This document shows, in pieces, positions 1 to 11,600 of a stretch of DNA of 64,000 nt. A program made the translations under genes and the position numbers. Origin of the DNA: Klebsormidium nitens (taxonomy: Eukaryota > Streptophyta > Klebsormidiophyceae > Klebsormidiales > Klebsormidiaceae); assembly GCA_000708835.1 (NCBI GenBank), contig DF236981.1, positions 124,001 to 188,000 of the forward strand, given 5' to 3'. Under the pieces are notes generated by a model, which saw nothing but the letters and a program-made list of their open reading frames with translations, made no database searches and was not told the DNA's origin. Numbering within the stretch: position 1 is the first letter of the stretch; each line of letters opens with the position of its first letter.

Positions 1-264
1 CTTTTAACCCTCATCTTCTCACGCTTCGAAGACTCTGAGCATTTGCAAGGCTGCAACTTCTTTCCCGTCCCTGCTTGGACCACAGGACCGTCAAATTGTT
101 TCATGCATGTTGCGGTTGAACATGTTACAAGAGGCTTTCGGGAACAATTTCGCTGCTCTGAAAGCAGCCCAAAAAGAGGCCAACTCGGGGCTGCCATGTG
201 TTGTGAAGCCCAGCAGGGCTTGTTGAATTGGGGCGAATCCGTCAGCTCGTTTTCTGCCATGCAG

Positions 265-3200
265 GGGCGCTTTGGATCTGTTCGACAAAGTGCTGAAGGT
301 CGAGCCTCGCAGCTTAGAGTGCAAGTACTTCAAAGGAGCCTGCTTGCACGCCATTGGACAATACACCGAAGCGGTGAGCAAGTCTTGAGGTTCTTCTTTG
401 ACATTCTTCGAGCTCCTTTGAACGGGGCACTTCAACCTTGGCGCCAGCTTTTCCCCTGGATAGGAGCGTTTTTCTCTGCAACCAGTACAGCAAAAGACAC
501 TATATGGTCGTTTGCCTTCGTGGACCTTTGTACATTGTCTGGTAAATGACTCGACAGCAGGTGTCGAGTGTCTGAGCTTCAAAATCAAGCTATAAATTTT
601 TCCTGCAGTTCAAAGAGTACAACGATTGTCTGAGTATCGAGAGCAGCGACGACAGCGTAGTCGTCGCCTACCTTGCCTTCTATCAGGTGAGCTGTGAACC
701 AGCGCCACGTCAGCTTTAAAAGTCCACCATCTGCACGGAAAAGTCGCTCAGCTCATGACACGATGCTCTTCGTAGGGGCGCTTGTTGATAGCATCAGACC
801 GCCACTTTGCGAAGCTGTAGTAGGATCAAGTCGCACTACCAGTCGGCGTCCGACAGCTTGCACAAAGATAAAGGAATTTGACTCTGGATGCACCAGCATG
901 CGGTGCTGCTCTCGAGGCCCAGGCGTTATGCAAGGCAACACAACGGCCAGGGCTTTCGCATTCCGGACTTTGCACGGTGGACATCTCACGACTCATCTCA
1001 GGAACCTTTTTCTAGGCGGCTATAGTCTGAGGAGAAAGGGAAATACCAGAGGGCAGGCGCGACGGACGGTAGAGTGCGGGCGTGAGAAACAGAATGATTG
1101 CCATTGATTTTCTTCTTTTTTGTGGCGCAGCGCGAGGTAGCGCGGTACACCTTGGCAAAGCAGTGGGGGCCTTTGGATGGGTTCAACATCGACGAGGACC
1201 TGGATCCACTCTTCAAAGTGAGCAGAACCCGTATCTACTTCCTCAGTTACATGTATTCCTGTAAATGACCTTGCGGAATTTGGTTCTTGATTCCGCTTCA
1301 GGCTTTCTTGACTCGGGGCAAAGCCTCTGTGAGCACTGCGTTCGGATTTCATTTCCAAAGTCGAAGAAAAGCTGGACAGGCCTTTTTTGGCCGTTTGTAC
1401 GCTTTGGTTCTAGACAATGAACCACATAGGTCTTCTGAGGTGCTGATAACGCCTTTCGCCAAGGCGTTGAGGCGCTTTCTCCTTCGGTCAAGCCACCCGA
1501 AAGAATGCCCTAGTGTTCCTTCTTTTATTTGACTCTCGGAAACTTTCAGATGGATTGATCCAAGTGGACGAGTCCGTGTCCCCTCTTTCGATCATTTTGC
1601 GTCGTTCGCCAAACAACCTTGCGTCCTCATAAGACGCGTAACAACCCGCACCCAACTTGAAATCAGAAGCAAACTTTTGCATTCAAGGAACGGACTTTGA
1701 TTCAAGCCCCCCGTTGCTTTCCAGGAGGCGTGGTGTAAGAAGTTGAACCCGATCACAGTGGCCGCCCAGTTGGACCTTAAAAAGCAGTGGGAGCCGGCGG
1801 AAAGAGTCCCCGGGGGAGAGCAGAGCGACGTGCGCGCGCGGAATCGGCGGCAGCTGCTGACCCTGGCCGATCTTATCGGGCAACGCGTGCAGTACTCGTG
1901 CGATGGGTTCCTGCGCAACAGCCGGCAGGTGAGGCGCGGAGCGTGGGGGCTTAAGAGAATATGAGAAACAGAAACTGCCTGGAGAGTGTGGCGTCTTCGA
2001 GAAATTTCAGCAACTCGTTAGATAGGGTCCCGGCAAACCTTTCGCTGAGCGTGGGGGTTTCAGAGATCATGAGAAACAAAGTTTACCTGGAGAGTGTGGC
2101 TTCTCCGAATTATGTCGGTGCCTCGTTTGACAGGGGGCCCGGAATTCTTAAGCTGAGCGCAGGGTTCCATAAATCATGAAAAACAGACCTTACCTGGGGA
2201 GTGTGGCCTCTTCGAAAAGCGTCAGCTAATCGTTTGACAAGGCCCGGCAGATTCTTTTACCTTGGTCAATGTCAAAGGCGTCGATTCACAGGGCGGAATC
2301 GTTGCTGTCTCACGTGCAGATTGCCACGAGTGAGTACTGAAGTCTCTGGTTGGGGGGGCTATCAATGAGAAAACTTCCGTGGGATTCCCAATTCTGGCTC
2401 GCAAGTCAAAAACTTCTGTCCGTTATCTTCTGTTACCTCAAGGTGCTCCCAACCGACGTCGTCCTCGTTGTTGCCTACCCCAAATCTTAACGGCGGGTAC
2501 AGGAACGCGTACACTAAAGCGCACCTGATTTCTTAGGTCTTCTCCAAAGGTCTGTGATTCGCGTACTCGTACCTTGCATGGATTATTTTCCAGGCAATCC
2601 AAAAAGTCAGGCACATACTATTTTGCTCCTAATTGCATTCGCTTCAACTTTGACTCTGGCTCTCGTCCATTCCCAGCATCGGATGGCGGGCTTAGCGGCT
2701 TTGGAGGTGGCCCAGTCCGTGAGTGCCACGTGGCAAGCCATGTGGGAGGCACGCCAAGAGTCCGCGGCAGGCGACGAGGAGGCAGAGTCGCTCACGCAGG
2801 CGGAACAGCTGAAGGCACCATGTAAGTTGCCCGGTGTTCGTTTCTTTGAAAAGATCCACTCCTCCTTATATTCTTCTTTGAACCTTGAGATTGGTGGAAG
2901 GCTTTATGAAGGTGCTGCGCTGACGTCTGCACATCGTTAAGAGCCGGTCAGAAAGGATCTGCAGGAGCGAGAATGATCTTCAAATCAGGCACCACTTCCC
3001 TTACGGAAAACGGTGGCTTTCTGAAATATTCTGTTCCTGTTCGCGTTCTCCTGTATTGCTGGCTGTATAATATCTGTGTGAATCAGGTCCTGCATCGGAG
3101 TATGCTTGTGCACGCTTTGAGGCGATTGGCACTGTCGGGTGTTATAGAAACAATACCCAGGGTTTTACATACGTCTCATTTCCGTGTCGGCACTCTGAAT

Positions 3201-6200
3201 CTGGAGACCCCAAATGAGCATCTCTAAATCAGATCCGTTCTCGCCGCTTCCATAAGCAGATGTACTTACGAAAAGCCAACCGCAACCATAATGTTTTTTC
3301 TTGTCTTAGAACCATCAGTTCGAATCCTTTGGTTTTTTGGTTTACTTTCAACAAGGCAGTCTCTCGTTTTCCGATTCAATCCCTTGCATTGTACGACCAC
3401 TTAAGTCGTCTGCGACCTTTATCTGACGAAAACCTTTCACAGGCATCGCGCAATACCACTGCTTCCTGCTTACATGCTTCTCTCCGCGTCGTCGCCTTGC
3501 AGTCGAGACGCCGCCCGCATCTCCCTCCAAACCCCCCCCCAGCACTTCCGCCCCCGATGCTGCTAACCCCACCCCCTCAGCTTTCAGCACCCCCCCACAA
3601 ACCCCCGGGGGTACCAGCCCCCGGCCTAAACGATCCCCCCGAAAAGTCAGCGGAAGCAGTCGGAAAGGAGGAGAGCGGGTTGGGACTCGGGGCCGGGTCA
3701 TGCGCTGGCGGGCGGTTTTTGACACCGTTGTGAAGTGGCGGCAGATTGTGGAGCCGTGCGATCCAGTAGTGTGGGTCGACATGCTCAGGTGGGGAGATAG
3801 AAGTCCGTCTTCGGGCGTTCCATTCAGGTTTCTTGAAGAAGTATCTTCTTTGGGTGTACACTGGTGGTGTTTGCTGTAGGCGCTTCTCTCGCCGCCATTA
3901 TGCGTTTGCTTCACCGAAGCTTCTTGGCGGGTGCTTGAACGGACCATTAAGAGTCGCGCTTCAGATGCACAGATGCTCGTCGAACTTTTCTTCAAACGCA
4001 GAGTAGGGTGGTTCCTCTGCCTCTCCTTTGATTGAAATGGTGGGTTGCACTTTTGCCTTGCAGAATTGCAGCCGTCTTCTGAGACGGGACGTGTGAGCCG
4101 CTTCAAAGGATTTGCATCAGAGTATACCCATGGCATCAGATCACTTTCTTTATAGGGCACTAGCAACAGCAGTCGCTATCGAAGTCCGCTGCTCACCTCA
4201 TGTGGTCTTCATGCAGTGAAAAGGAGTTCGCTGCCGGCTTTGGTTCCCACACGCCGCTCCTGCTGGGCCAACAGAAGGTTGTGCGCTACTACCCCAACTT
4301 TTTCCGGTGAGAAGCGCCCGCCTTCAAGTTCACGCGCTCTGCAACAGTTGACTGCCTTCTTCGGATGTCCCAACAAAGCCAGGGCCCATTTTCACCGAGC
4401 CTATTCTCACTGCAGGGCTTTTGCCGTCGCGAAGGAGCTTATGCTGGCCGAAGACGAGGCTGACGTTATCGGGACATCGCCCATAACAATCATGGTCCCC
4501 AAAGGCTAGTCGCACCAAGCGCCCAATTTTCACCGAGCTTATTTCCATCAAGGTCCCATTCCTACCGAGCTTATTCTGACCGCAGGGCTTTCGCCGTCGC
4601 AAAAGAGCTGATGCTGTCCAAGGACGAGGCTAACTTCGTTGGAATCCAGTCAATTACCCACCAAGTCTAGTCACTAGTCACACATGATCCTCTTTTCACC
4701 GAGCCTATTCCCACCGCAGGGCTTTCGCCGTCGCAAAGGAGCTGATGCTGGTTAAGGACGAGGTGCGCAATGCTCGGGACGTGCCGGTGTACCTGCTCGA
4801 GAAGGGGCAGCGCGCCGCGGTCGCCGCGGCCGCAGACTGCGGCGCGCTGTATGACGTCATCAAGGAGGACTTCTGGATCTCGACGCCGTGTTACAGTTTG
4901 GCGCACCCAGGCGAGTGGGAAGAAACGTGTTGCATATCCAAGGGGAATTTTGTAATTCGGTAGCTTTCGCCCTTGATTCGATCGACGAACCCTTTGTTTG
5001 CCGAATCGTAACATTTCATACCGCTTGCGCTCCGCCGCTGATTCTTCTCTTAATGCATAGTCAGATGAGGCTTTCACTAGCCACCAGAGCTTCGGAAGGT
5101 GCTTTGCCAATGGAAGGCTCGTGGAAAAAGTGTGTTGGAAACATGCAGCTCGGGTGCTGACGACAAACAACCCTCTTGATGATTACTGCAATCTCTGGGT
5201 TCAAGAATAGCTTGTGAAGTGCAAGTAATATTTCCGCGAGAAGCTTCCGAATGCCCGGTTCACATGCGACCGGATTGGCTGGTTAGACCGGTTTTGTCCG
5301 ACGTGGCGATTCCGCTTTTACCGGGACAAATAATCAAAACCACTTCGAGAACCGAGCAGAATTGAAGTCGGTTGCGGCGAGTACTTTGGAAGACTTGTTC
5401 AATCCTGCCCTTGACTTGACCTGGTTTTGAAGCTGCGTATTAGTGAAAACCAGCTTCGGTCGACGAAGGCAGTGTTATAGGGATTGAAAACACCACCGAT
5501 TTGGCCAGATTTGGGTTCCGGCGAAAATCGTAGACAAATGTGAACCGGGCATAACCGTCCGCATCTCTTGTTGGTCCTCAGGCAAGGTGCTGGACGGCAC
5601 GCGGCTGACTCTGCAGAAGCAGCGGGACGTGGACGACGCGTACGAGTTCTCCATTCGGACGCCGTGCACGCCGGACCGCTGGAAGAAGTTCGACAAGGAG
5701 CTCGCGTGCGCCTGGGAGGTGCGCGCGCGCGTTTTAAAGCTCCGGTCTCAGTGAAAGTACTCAATTCATGGTCGATATGGCTTTTTGAGGGTTTCAGGGT
5801 AAGGTCTTGTCCCGTATCTTTGCAAGGGGAACCTCGACCGGTAGGGGTGCGCCCACCTTCCTCCCTGCGGGGAACAGGGAAAACTTAAAAAAAAGTACTC
5901 AGCATGCAATACGCCTCAAATTCGGCGAACTGGGCTCGTGAGCTAGTTTCGGTTCCGTGGAGAGTGGCTTTTTGAATTCGTACGGCTAATTGACCGCAGG
6001 GGAAGCCACTGATTACTCTCTTTGTTCACGAGCGCCGAAAAGTGCTTTCAGGCAAAGACGGCTTCATATGTCCTTCAGCTTTGTATGCAGGTCAAAGCGA
6101 GTTCTCTATCAAAAGGCTGTTGCCAAGACTTTAATATGCACAATTACTCTGCTCCTCCAGGCCGTGTGCTTGGCGGCATGCGCCCGGTTGGAGCGCCCCA

Positions 6201-7132
6201 ACGACCCGGAGTACAGCAGGCGCCTCTGGGACAGCATCCTCACCCTGGTTTTTTACTGGTGGGTTACACCATCTTAACTAATGGAACACATTTCAGATTA
6301 TGGAGTCTTTACCTTTTTAAGTGGAAAGTTAGAAACGTGTACTTTGTTCAAAGGAAAGCATTGCCAACATTGGACTGGATCTGCTCTGTTGAGATATCAC
6401 TTTTGAGAAGGACAGGGCGCTCCAGGACTTTCATTGAAGAGGAGACGACTTGGACGCGGACGATAAAGTGAAAGGAATGGACTTGCAAAGATTAATAGAC
6501 TCGAAATAGAAATCGTGTACATGAAAATTGAAGTACCAAACTGCGCAACCGCGGGCAGGTACAACTTCATGCCGCTATGCCGAGGGACGGCGGTCGTGGG
6601 CTACATCACGCTCTTGGGCCTTTTTCTGGCCGCAGGCATGGAGGTGACGGCGACCATCCCCCCGGGTCTTCAGGTAAGACGGTCGCCCCGCCAAGGGTCG
6701 CGCTTTGTGTCAATCAGGCGAAATTGTTGCCGAAATAGTTCCGGAATGTCCCTGACTAAATCATGTCTTCTCTACAAGGCCGGTTAGAAAGAATGCGTGA
6801 TCAGCCCGTAGGGCTGTGCGGCACTAGGGAACTCAAATCCAGTTTCTTCTTAGGACTTCACCTTTCTTGACGTGATGTGAAAAACGATTGACCCAATTCC
6901 GTTCAAAGTATTGCAGGTTGACTGGGAGGCCATTCTGACCCCCGACGTCGGCGTGTTCGCATCCGCGGTCCGGCCCTGGCTGTACCCGTCCCTGAAGCCG
7001 ATCGACTTGATGGGCGATGCCGGGGGCGCAAAGTCCGTGCCCCGGGTGGTGGACGCTTTTCCGACCGTCCAGTCTGTGGTGTCCGCGCTCAGCACGGCGG
7101 AGGCCAAGTGGAGAGATGTGGAGAGGGGATAA
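265..7132 (+). CDS. TTC13-like tetratricopeptide-repeat protein, 5' end outside window
   Basis: Twelve exons close in phase: 265-373, 609-686, 1131-1217, 1725-1928, 2677-2821, 3503-3788, 4217-4306, 4720-4910, 5582-5718, 6161-6258, 6559-6673, 6917-7132 (TAA), about 585 codons. The first exon encodes a TPR helix pair (ALDLFDKVLKVEP, then FKGACLHAIGQYTEA). Later exons match the conserved C-terminal half of animal TTC13 and its plant homologues: RVMRWRAVFDTVVKWRQI, GFGSHTPLLLGQQKVVRYYP, EFSIRTPCTPDRW, FMPLCRGTAVVGYITLLGLF and the closing VDWEAILTP and PWLYPSLKP. The molecular role of this family is not established; TPRs imply protein binding. Oddities are a Pro/Ser-rich insertion in the 3503 exon just before the RVMRW block, a GC donor after 4910, and repeated exon-start copies at 4391-4585. 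Further exons are expected upstream of base 1; a coding-like stretch near 130-235 has no clear splice borders. The family call is firm; the first exon boundary is less so. Confidence 0.5.
1939..2253. repeat. three tandem copies of a ~108-bp unit inside a TTC13-like intron
   Basis: Units begin at about 1939, 2047 and 2155, each opening with GAGCG, then ATGARAAACA about 22 bp in, then TGGRGAGTGTGGC. Units 1 and 2 are the most alike; unit 3 has drifted. The array starts 10 bp after the donor of the 1725-1928 exon and is wholly intronic (intron 1929-2676). Confidence 0.5.
4391..4769 (+). repeat. decayed tandem copies of an exon start (TTC13-like gene)
   Basis: The true exon starts at 4720 after ACCGCAG. 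Two upstream copies carry the same acceptor and the same first ~45 coding bases, with exon-equivalent starts at 4416 and 4586 (steps of 170 and 134 bp). Each is preceded by the same polypyrimidine block (YTACCGAGC or TTCACCGAGC, then TATTC). A fourth, partial copy of the block only lies at 4529-4540. Copies diverge after about 50 bases and lose the rest of the exon. Because they keep AG acceptors they could act as cryptic splice sites. Confidence 0.5.
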
Positions 7133-8680
7133 AGGAGAACCAGAGGGAATTAGCGCGTTCTCTACATGAGTGAAAGTTGGTATTGTCGGAGGGTTTCGGC
7201 CGGTTGCTATGAAGCAATGCCGTATTGGCAGATGAGGACGCGTATGTGGGCTAAGTGCAAGCTAGCACTTCAATCGGAAGAAGTTACTGCGATTTGAGTC
7301 GATAAATAGCATCACAAGATCAAACTGATACTTTGCATCAATCAAATTTAGCACCTAGCGATTTGAGTCACCAGCTCAAACCTAACAGTAGTCTAGCTAC
7401 AAAGGAAGTTACCGTCGGTGTAAGAAAACCGTTTAAGCATTTATTGAACGCCAGGCTAAGAGAGCCCTAACAGTGAAACCTTTTTCGAGTCATCTTGAAA
7501 ATGTTCCTGCCATGTGTTGCATGGTACGAGGTCTCTTACTACAGAACAGAGCGCTTATAAGTTAGAAAAAGTGGACATGGGCCCACTTAATCGATCCTTT
7601 CTGGCACCAGACTGAGAAGCTCCATCGCCGGAGACAACGCGTGGACCTGGGATCCCGTGCCAGTTGCTGCCGCAGGTCATGCCGCGATTGCGCCCAAATA
7701 AGACGCCGCCGGCCTGTAAAGGCGCGTTGTGGGGCGGCCCCTATGGTCTCCTCGCGGATGATTGAGACCGGCTGGCAAGGAATGCCCTGCAATTGCGCCC
7801 TAGCAGCGTTTCTGGGACATCGTGGACCATCATGCAAGACGCCGGGTGCGCTCGCGTGAGTCCTTGCAGGTGCCCAACCGTGCTTGGCTTCTGAACTAGC
7901 ATGCGCGTATCATACATACAGCTCACAAGAAACGTGTTAGCCCAATCTAGTTCGTTCCTGTGACCATGTGGCAGAACCAGATCAACTGCTGGACTTGATG
8001 CTCTCCACATTCCGTGATTGCATGACTCTTCGATACAATGTCAACGTACGGCGCAACAGCGACAGCTCGCGTCATGCAATGTTGCGCTAACTTGTGAGGC
8101 CGCGCCGCCGGCCTAGAGGGATGATATACATTGCCAGATGGCATTCTATTGCGATATAAGTGCATTCAGCACACGAGATCATTGGGCCGCTGGACTCGAG
8201 CTCGTCACAAAAACAGCCCGTACCGGGCTGTGAGTTGGTAACGTTTTGCAGGCTTACAATAAGACACAAAAGGCATACGCGTCACGTGTACCAGCGCTGC
8301 CGCCAGCCTGGCATGCGAAGCCCAGCTTAGACTTATCAATCAACATCGTGCGCAGGAGGCCCTTGTACCGTCGCGCCCGACTCTTGACCGTCACACCGTT
8401 GCCGCTTTATGTTGCTTCATCATGCAGACAATTACTGAACTGAAAGTGAGGTACCGCAAATTAGATTAGATACAGTCGTAGCGTCATGATCCTTTCCTCC
8501 CCATCACCACATTATCAAGCCAGTTTATTGACGTACATATTAAAAGGACAAGATCCTATTTTCCTCCTACAGCGCCCGTTATTCTAGACGTTTATTCTGT
8601 TCCGTGCTCACCGGCGCCAAATTATTGAATCACTGAGAACGTTCAGGCGGTTATTTAGAGGTCGTTTCCATGTCACGAGC
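7133..8680. other. intergenic region without a recognisable gene
   Basis: Between the convergent ends of the TTC13-like gene and the minus-strand disordered protein. Only short overlapping ORFs in several frames with no family likeness. I see no RNA gene or clear repeat. Confidence 0.5.
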
Positions 8681-11600
8681 TCAGGAGAAGGAATCCATGT
8701 AAGGCAGAGCCGGTGGGGACGCCTTCTCTGCAACTTCCACGGTGCCCGCTGCTTTCAGCGCCGCCAGGGCCGTTTCCTCGCAGATACCCAAAATCTGCAC
8801 ACCAGCACTCATTTGCACTTAGTCGGCTGACAGAAAGTACAGACCGAGGTTGGCCGTGTAGACAGACTACCCGAGTGCATTTCATTGAGAACATTTCAAC
8901 CGCAGGTCAGCAATCAAGGACTGACTGCTCGACAGCAGGCAACGACGAGTAGGTGAGAAGAGTTCCAGATTAACCATGTCAAGGACAAGACGAACACATC
9001 ACAAAGTCAACAAGATGGAGACTGAGCAGATCTTCAGAAAAGCCACAGCAATCAAGGCTCATGGACAAGGGGAGCTGAAACATACGGGAGAAACTCGGAA
9101 GCCTTACCGTGTCAGTGAGTCCCTGCAGCTTCGCTTGCTCCCCCACCTCCACCCACGCGCGCACCTGCTGCGCGGCCGCGCGGAGGCGCCCGGCCGCGCT
9201 CAAGAAAACGGCCGCGTCCACGCGGCCGCCATTCAAAACCTCAAACCCCTCGTCGCGCTCCGGCTGTACATTTGCGTCTTCCGCTGCGTTCCGAGACTGT
9301 TCCGTTGCAGCGGACTCCCCTCCTTTGCTCGCTGACACAGACCCTGTAAGCCGGTCGAGAGTCGATCTCGGGGGCCCTCTTGCGTTTCCATTCGAGTCGA
9401 GATCGGCTCCAGCTGAATCGCTGTCAAGCAACGGCCCCGAGACCTTCTTCTCTTTTACAACGCCGTTCGTCGCGCTGGCTGATCCGTCCTCCGTCCGCGC
9501 CCCTGACTCCGGCGGAACTTTCCCGTTACAAGCCTCATTCTCGGTCAAGATTGTCGTTACGGAAGGGATCAGAGTTTCAAGGGACGGCGGCGCTTTTGAG
9601 GAAGTATCGACCTTCTCCATATTTTCGTCCCCTCCGAAAAGCACAGCTTCACCCCCCTTCGTCGCAGCCTCCGCATTCCTCAGGATTCCGGTTCCGTCCC
9701 GCCCTACCGCTCTGAGTGCGCTGCCGTCCGTTTTCGGGCGCGCTCTCAGCATTTCCGTTCGCTTCCGCTGAGCGGAACGCCGATCGTAACTGCGACTGCG
9801 AGGCGAGGTCGACAGTCTCGAACGCGGTCGGCTCCGGTGCTCACTTCGAGTCACTGACCGGCCCCGTCTTTCCTCCCTTCCAAACCTGAATTCCGTTCCG
9901 CCGTTCCGTTCCGCTTCCGGGGAGACGCTCTCCGGGCCAGCGGAAACGGACGTCTCGCGCTCGAAGTTGTCCCCGTTGCTGCTCCCGCTGCTCGACTCAC
10001 ACCCCGTCTTCCAGTTCCGTTCCGTTCCGTTCCGCCTGTCCTCCCGGGAGACAGGAACAGCTTCGAAGAACCGGCTGCGCCTCGGAGAAAACGATTCCGA
10101 CCGCTCTCCCCCGGGCTTCGACCGCCCGGTAGATTCTCCCGACACCGGCCGACTCTGCTTCCCGCCCCGCTTCTGTTTCTCTCGGCCGATCCGCGAGTCT
10201 GCAGAAGGCCGTCCGTTCCGGCCCCTTCCGCTCGACGGACTTGCGCTCTTGGAGCCCGTGTAACGGTGTTTGGCAGCCCTTCTGCTCCTTCCCCTTCCCT
10301 CGGGCAGTTTTTTCCTCAGCGTTTCCCGGTTAACAGCACCGGAGTTCTGCACACGGAGCGTTTCTGCAACTTCCTCCGAACCACCAGGCTTATCAGCAGT
10401 GCCTCCCTCCAATTCCCCGGGCAGATCGCCGTCCCATGCCCTTATCTTCTCCGAGCCAGCCTCTAACCACTCGGAGCCATCCCCCGGTCTCCCTAACCAC
10501 CGCCCTTGACGCTCCTCTTCCACTTCCTTTTCCGCTGCCCATTCTTCCGCTCCCCACGCCCCGGAACCACCCTTCCGATCGCAACGATTCCTCTTTTCAC
10601 GCGCGCCCACGTCCTCGGTACACTCCCCCGTGCCCTTAACCCCAGCCTTTTTAACCGAACCCTTTTTTGTTTTACAGCCCCCGTCAGGCCCCCAAGCGCT
10701 GCTGACAATTGCGCACGTGCCCAACCGCTCCCTCCATGCCTTGGCACGTGCCGCGAACCCCGCCCGCTCTCCGTCCAACGGGAGACTCTCCAAACTCAGC
10801 CGTCGCTCAGCCGGCCGCGCCACGGTTGCACGGTTTACGGTTGCAGAATCTACGTTTGCAGGGTTTCCTTTGGCAGGGTTAACGGTTACGGGATTTGCGA
10901 TGCCCGGGTTTAGAGACGGCTCTTCTTCTCCCCACTCTCCCCCAGACGGCCGCCAGCCAAAGGCAGTGGGCCGGCTCAGCCTCGACCCCACGGGCCGTGA
11001 CGTCAACCCTTCCGAGGGCGACGTCACTGTGGAACCACCCGTCGTGTGGTTACCACTTTGAGCTGGAGTCTCTTCGCCGAGCCCCCGCGCAGACACCTGG
11101 CCGTTTCCTCCCCACGCTAGTTCTGCTGGCCGGCTGGTGCCCAAGTTTGCCGCAGATGAAGGGGAGTCGAAGTTGGCGACACCCCCAGGGCTCGCACCCT
11201 CTCTCTGTCGCCCTTCGTTGCCACTCAGATGTTCCTCCTTCCCGCCGGCCTTTCTCGGCGTGAAAAAGTCCTTTGCGGATCCTACCCCACCCTTCAGTTC
11301 GTCATCGCACGGTGCAGCAATCTCCAACTCCAGAACGCTTTGAGACTCCCCACCCCGTTCTACGTCCAGAACCTCGTCTGGGTGTGTGGCACTTCTCTTA
11401 CCCCATCCTTCGCTTTGGCGTCTGTCGTGCTCGATCTCCGTCGCCTCTCTTACGTCTGCCGCGGCAGCACTCTCAGCCTGAACACCCACATTTTCCAAAC
11501 GCGACGGCTCGAGCGCTCCTGAACTCTCTGCACTCGCAAACTGCCCCATGCTTGTGCTCCGGTCCCTCAATCCGCTAAGAAGCTTCCCACCCCCCTCCCT

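Noticed and set aside
3348-4166. 272-codon minus-strand ORF
   Set aside because: Antisense to TTC13-like exons and introns; no family likeness and no splice support.
9109-9771. 220-codon and similar plus-strand ORFs across 9100-12500
   Set aside because: Antisense to a far longer continuous minus ORF whose last junction is clean; low complexity opens several frames.
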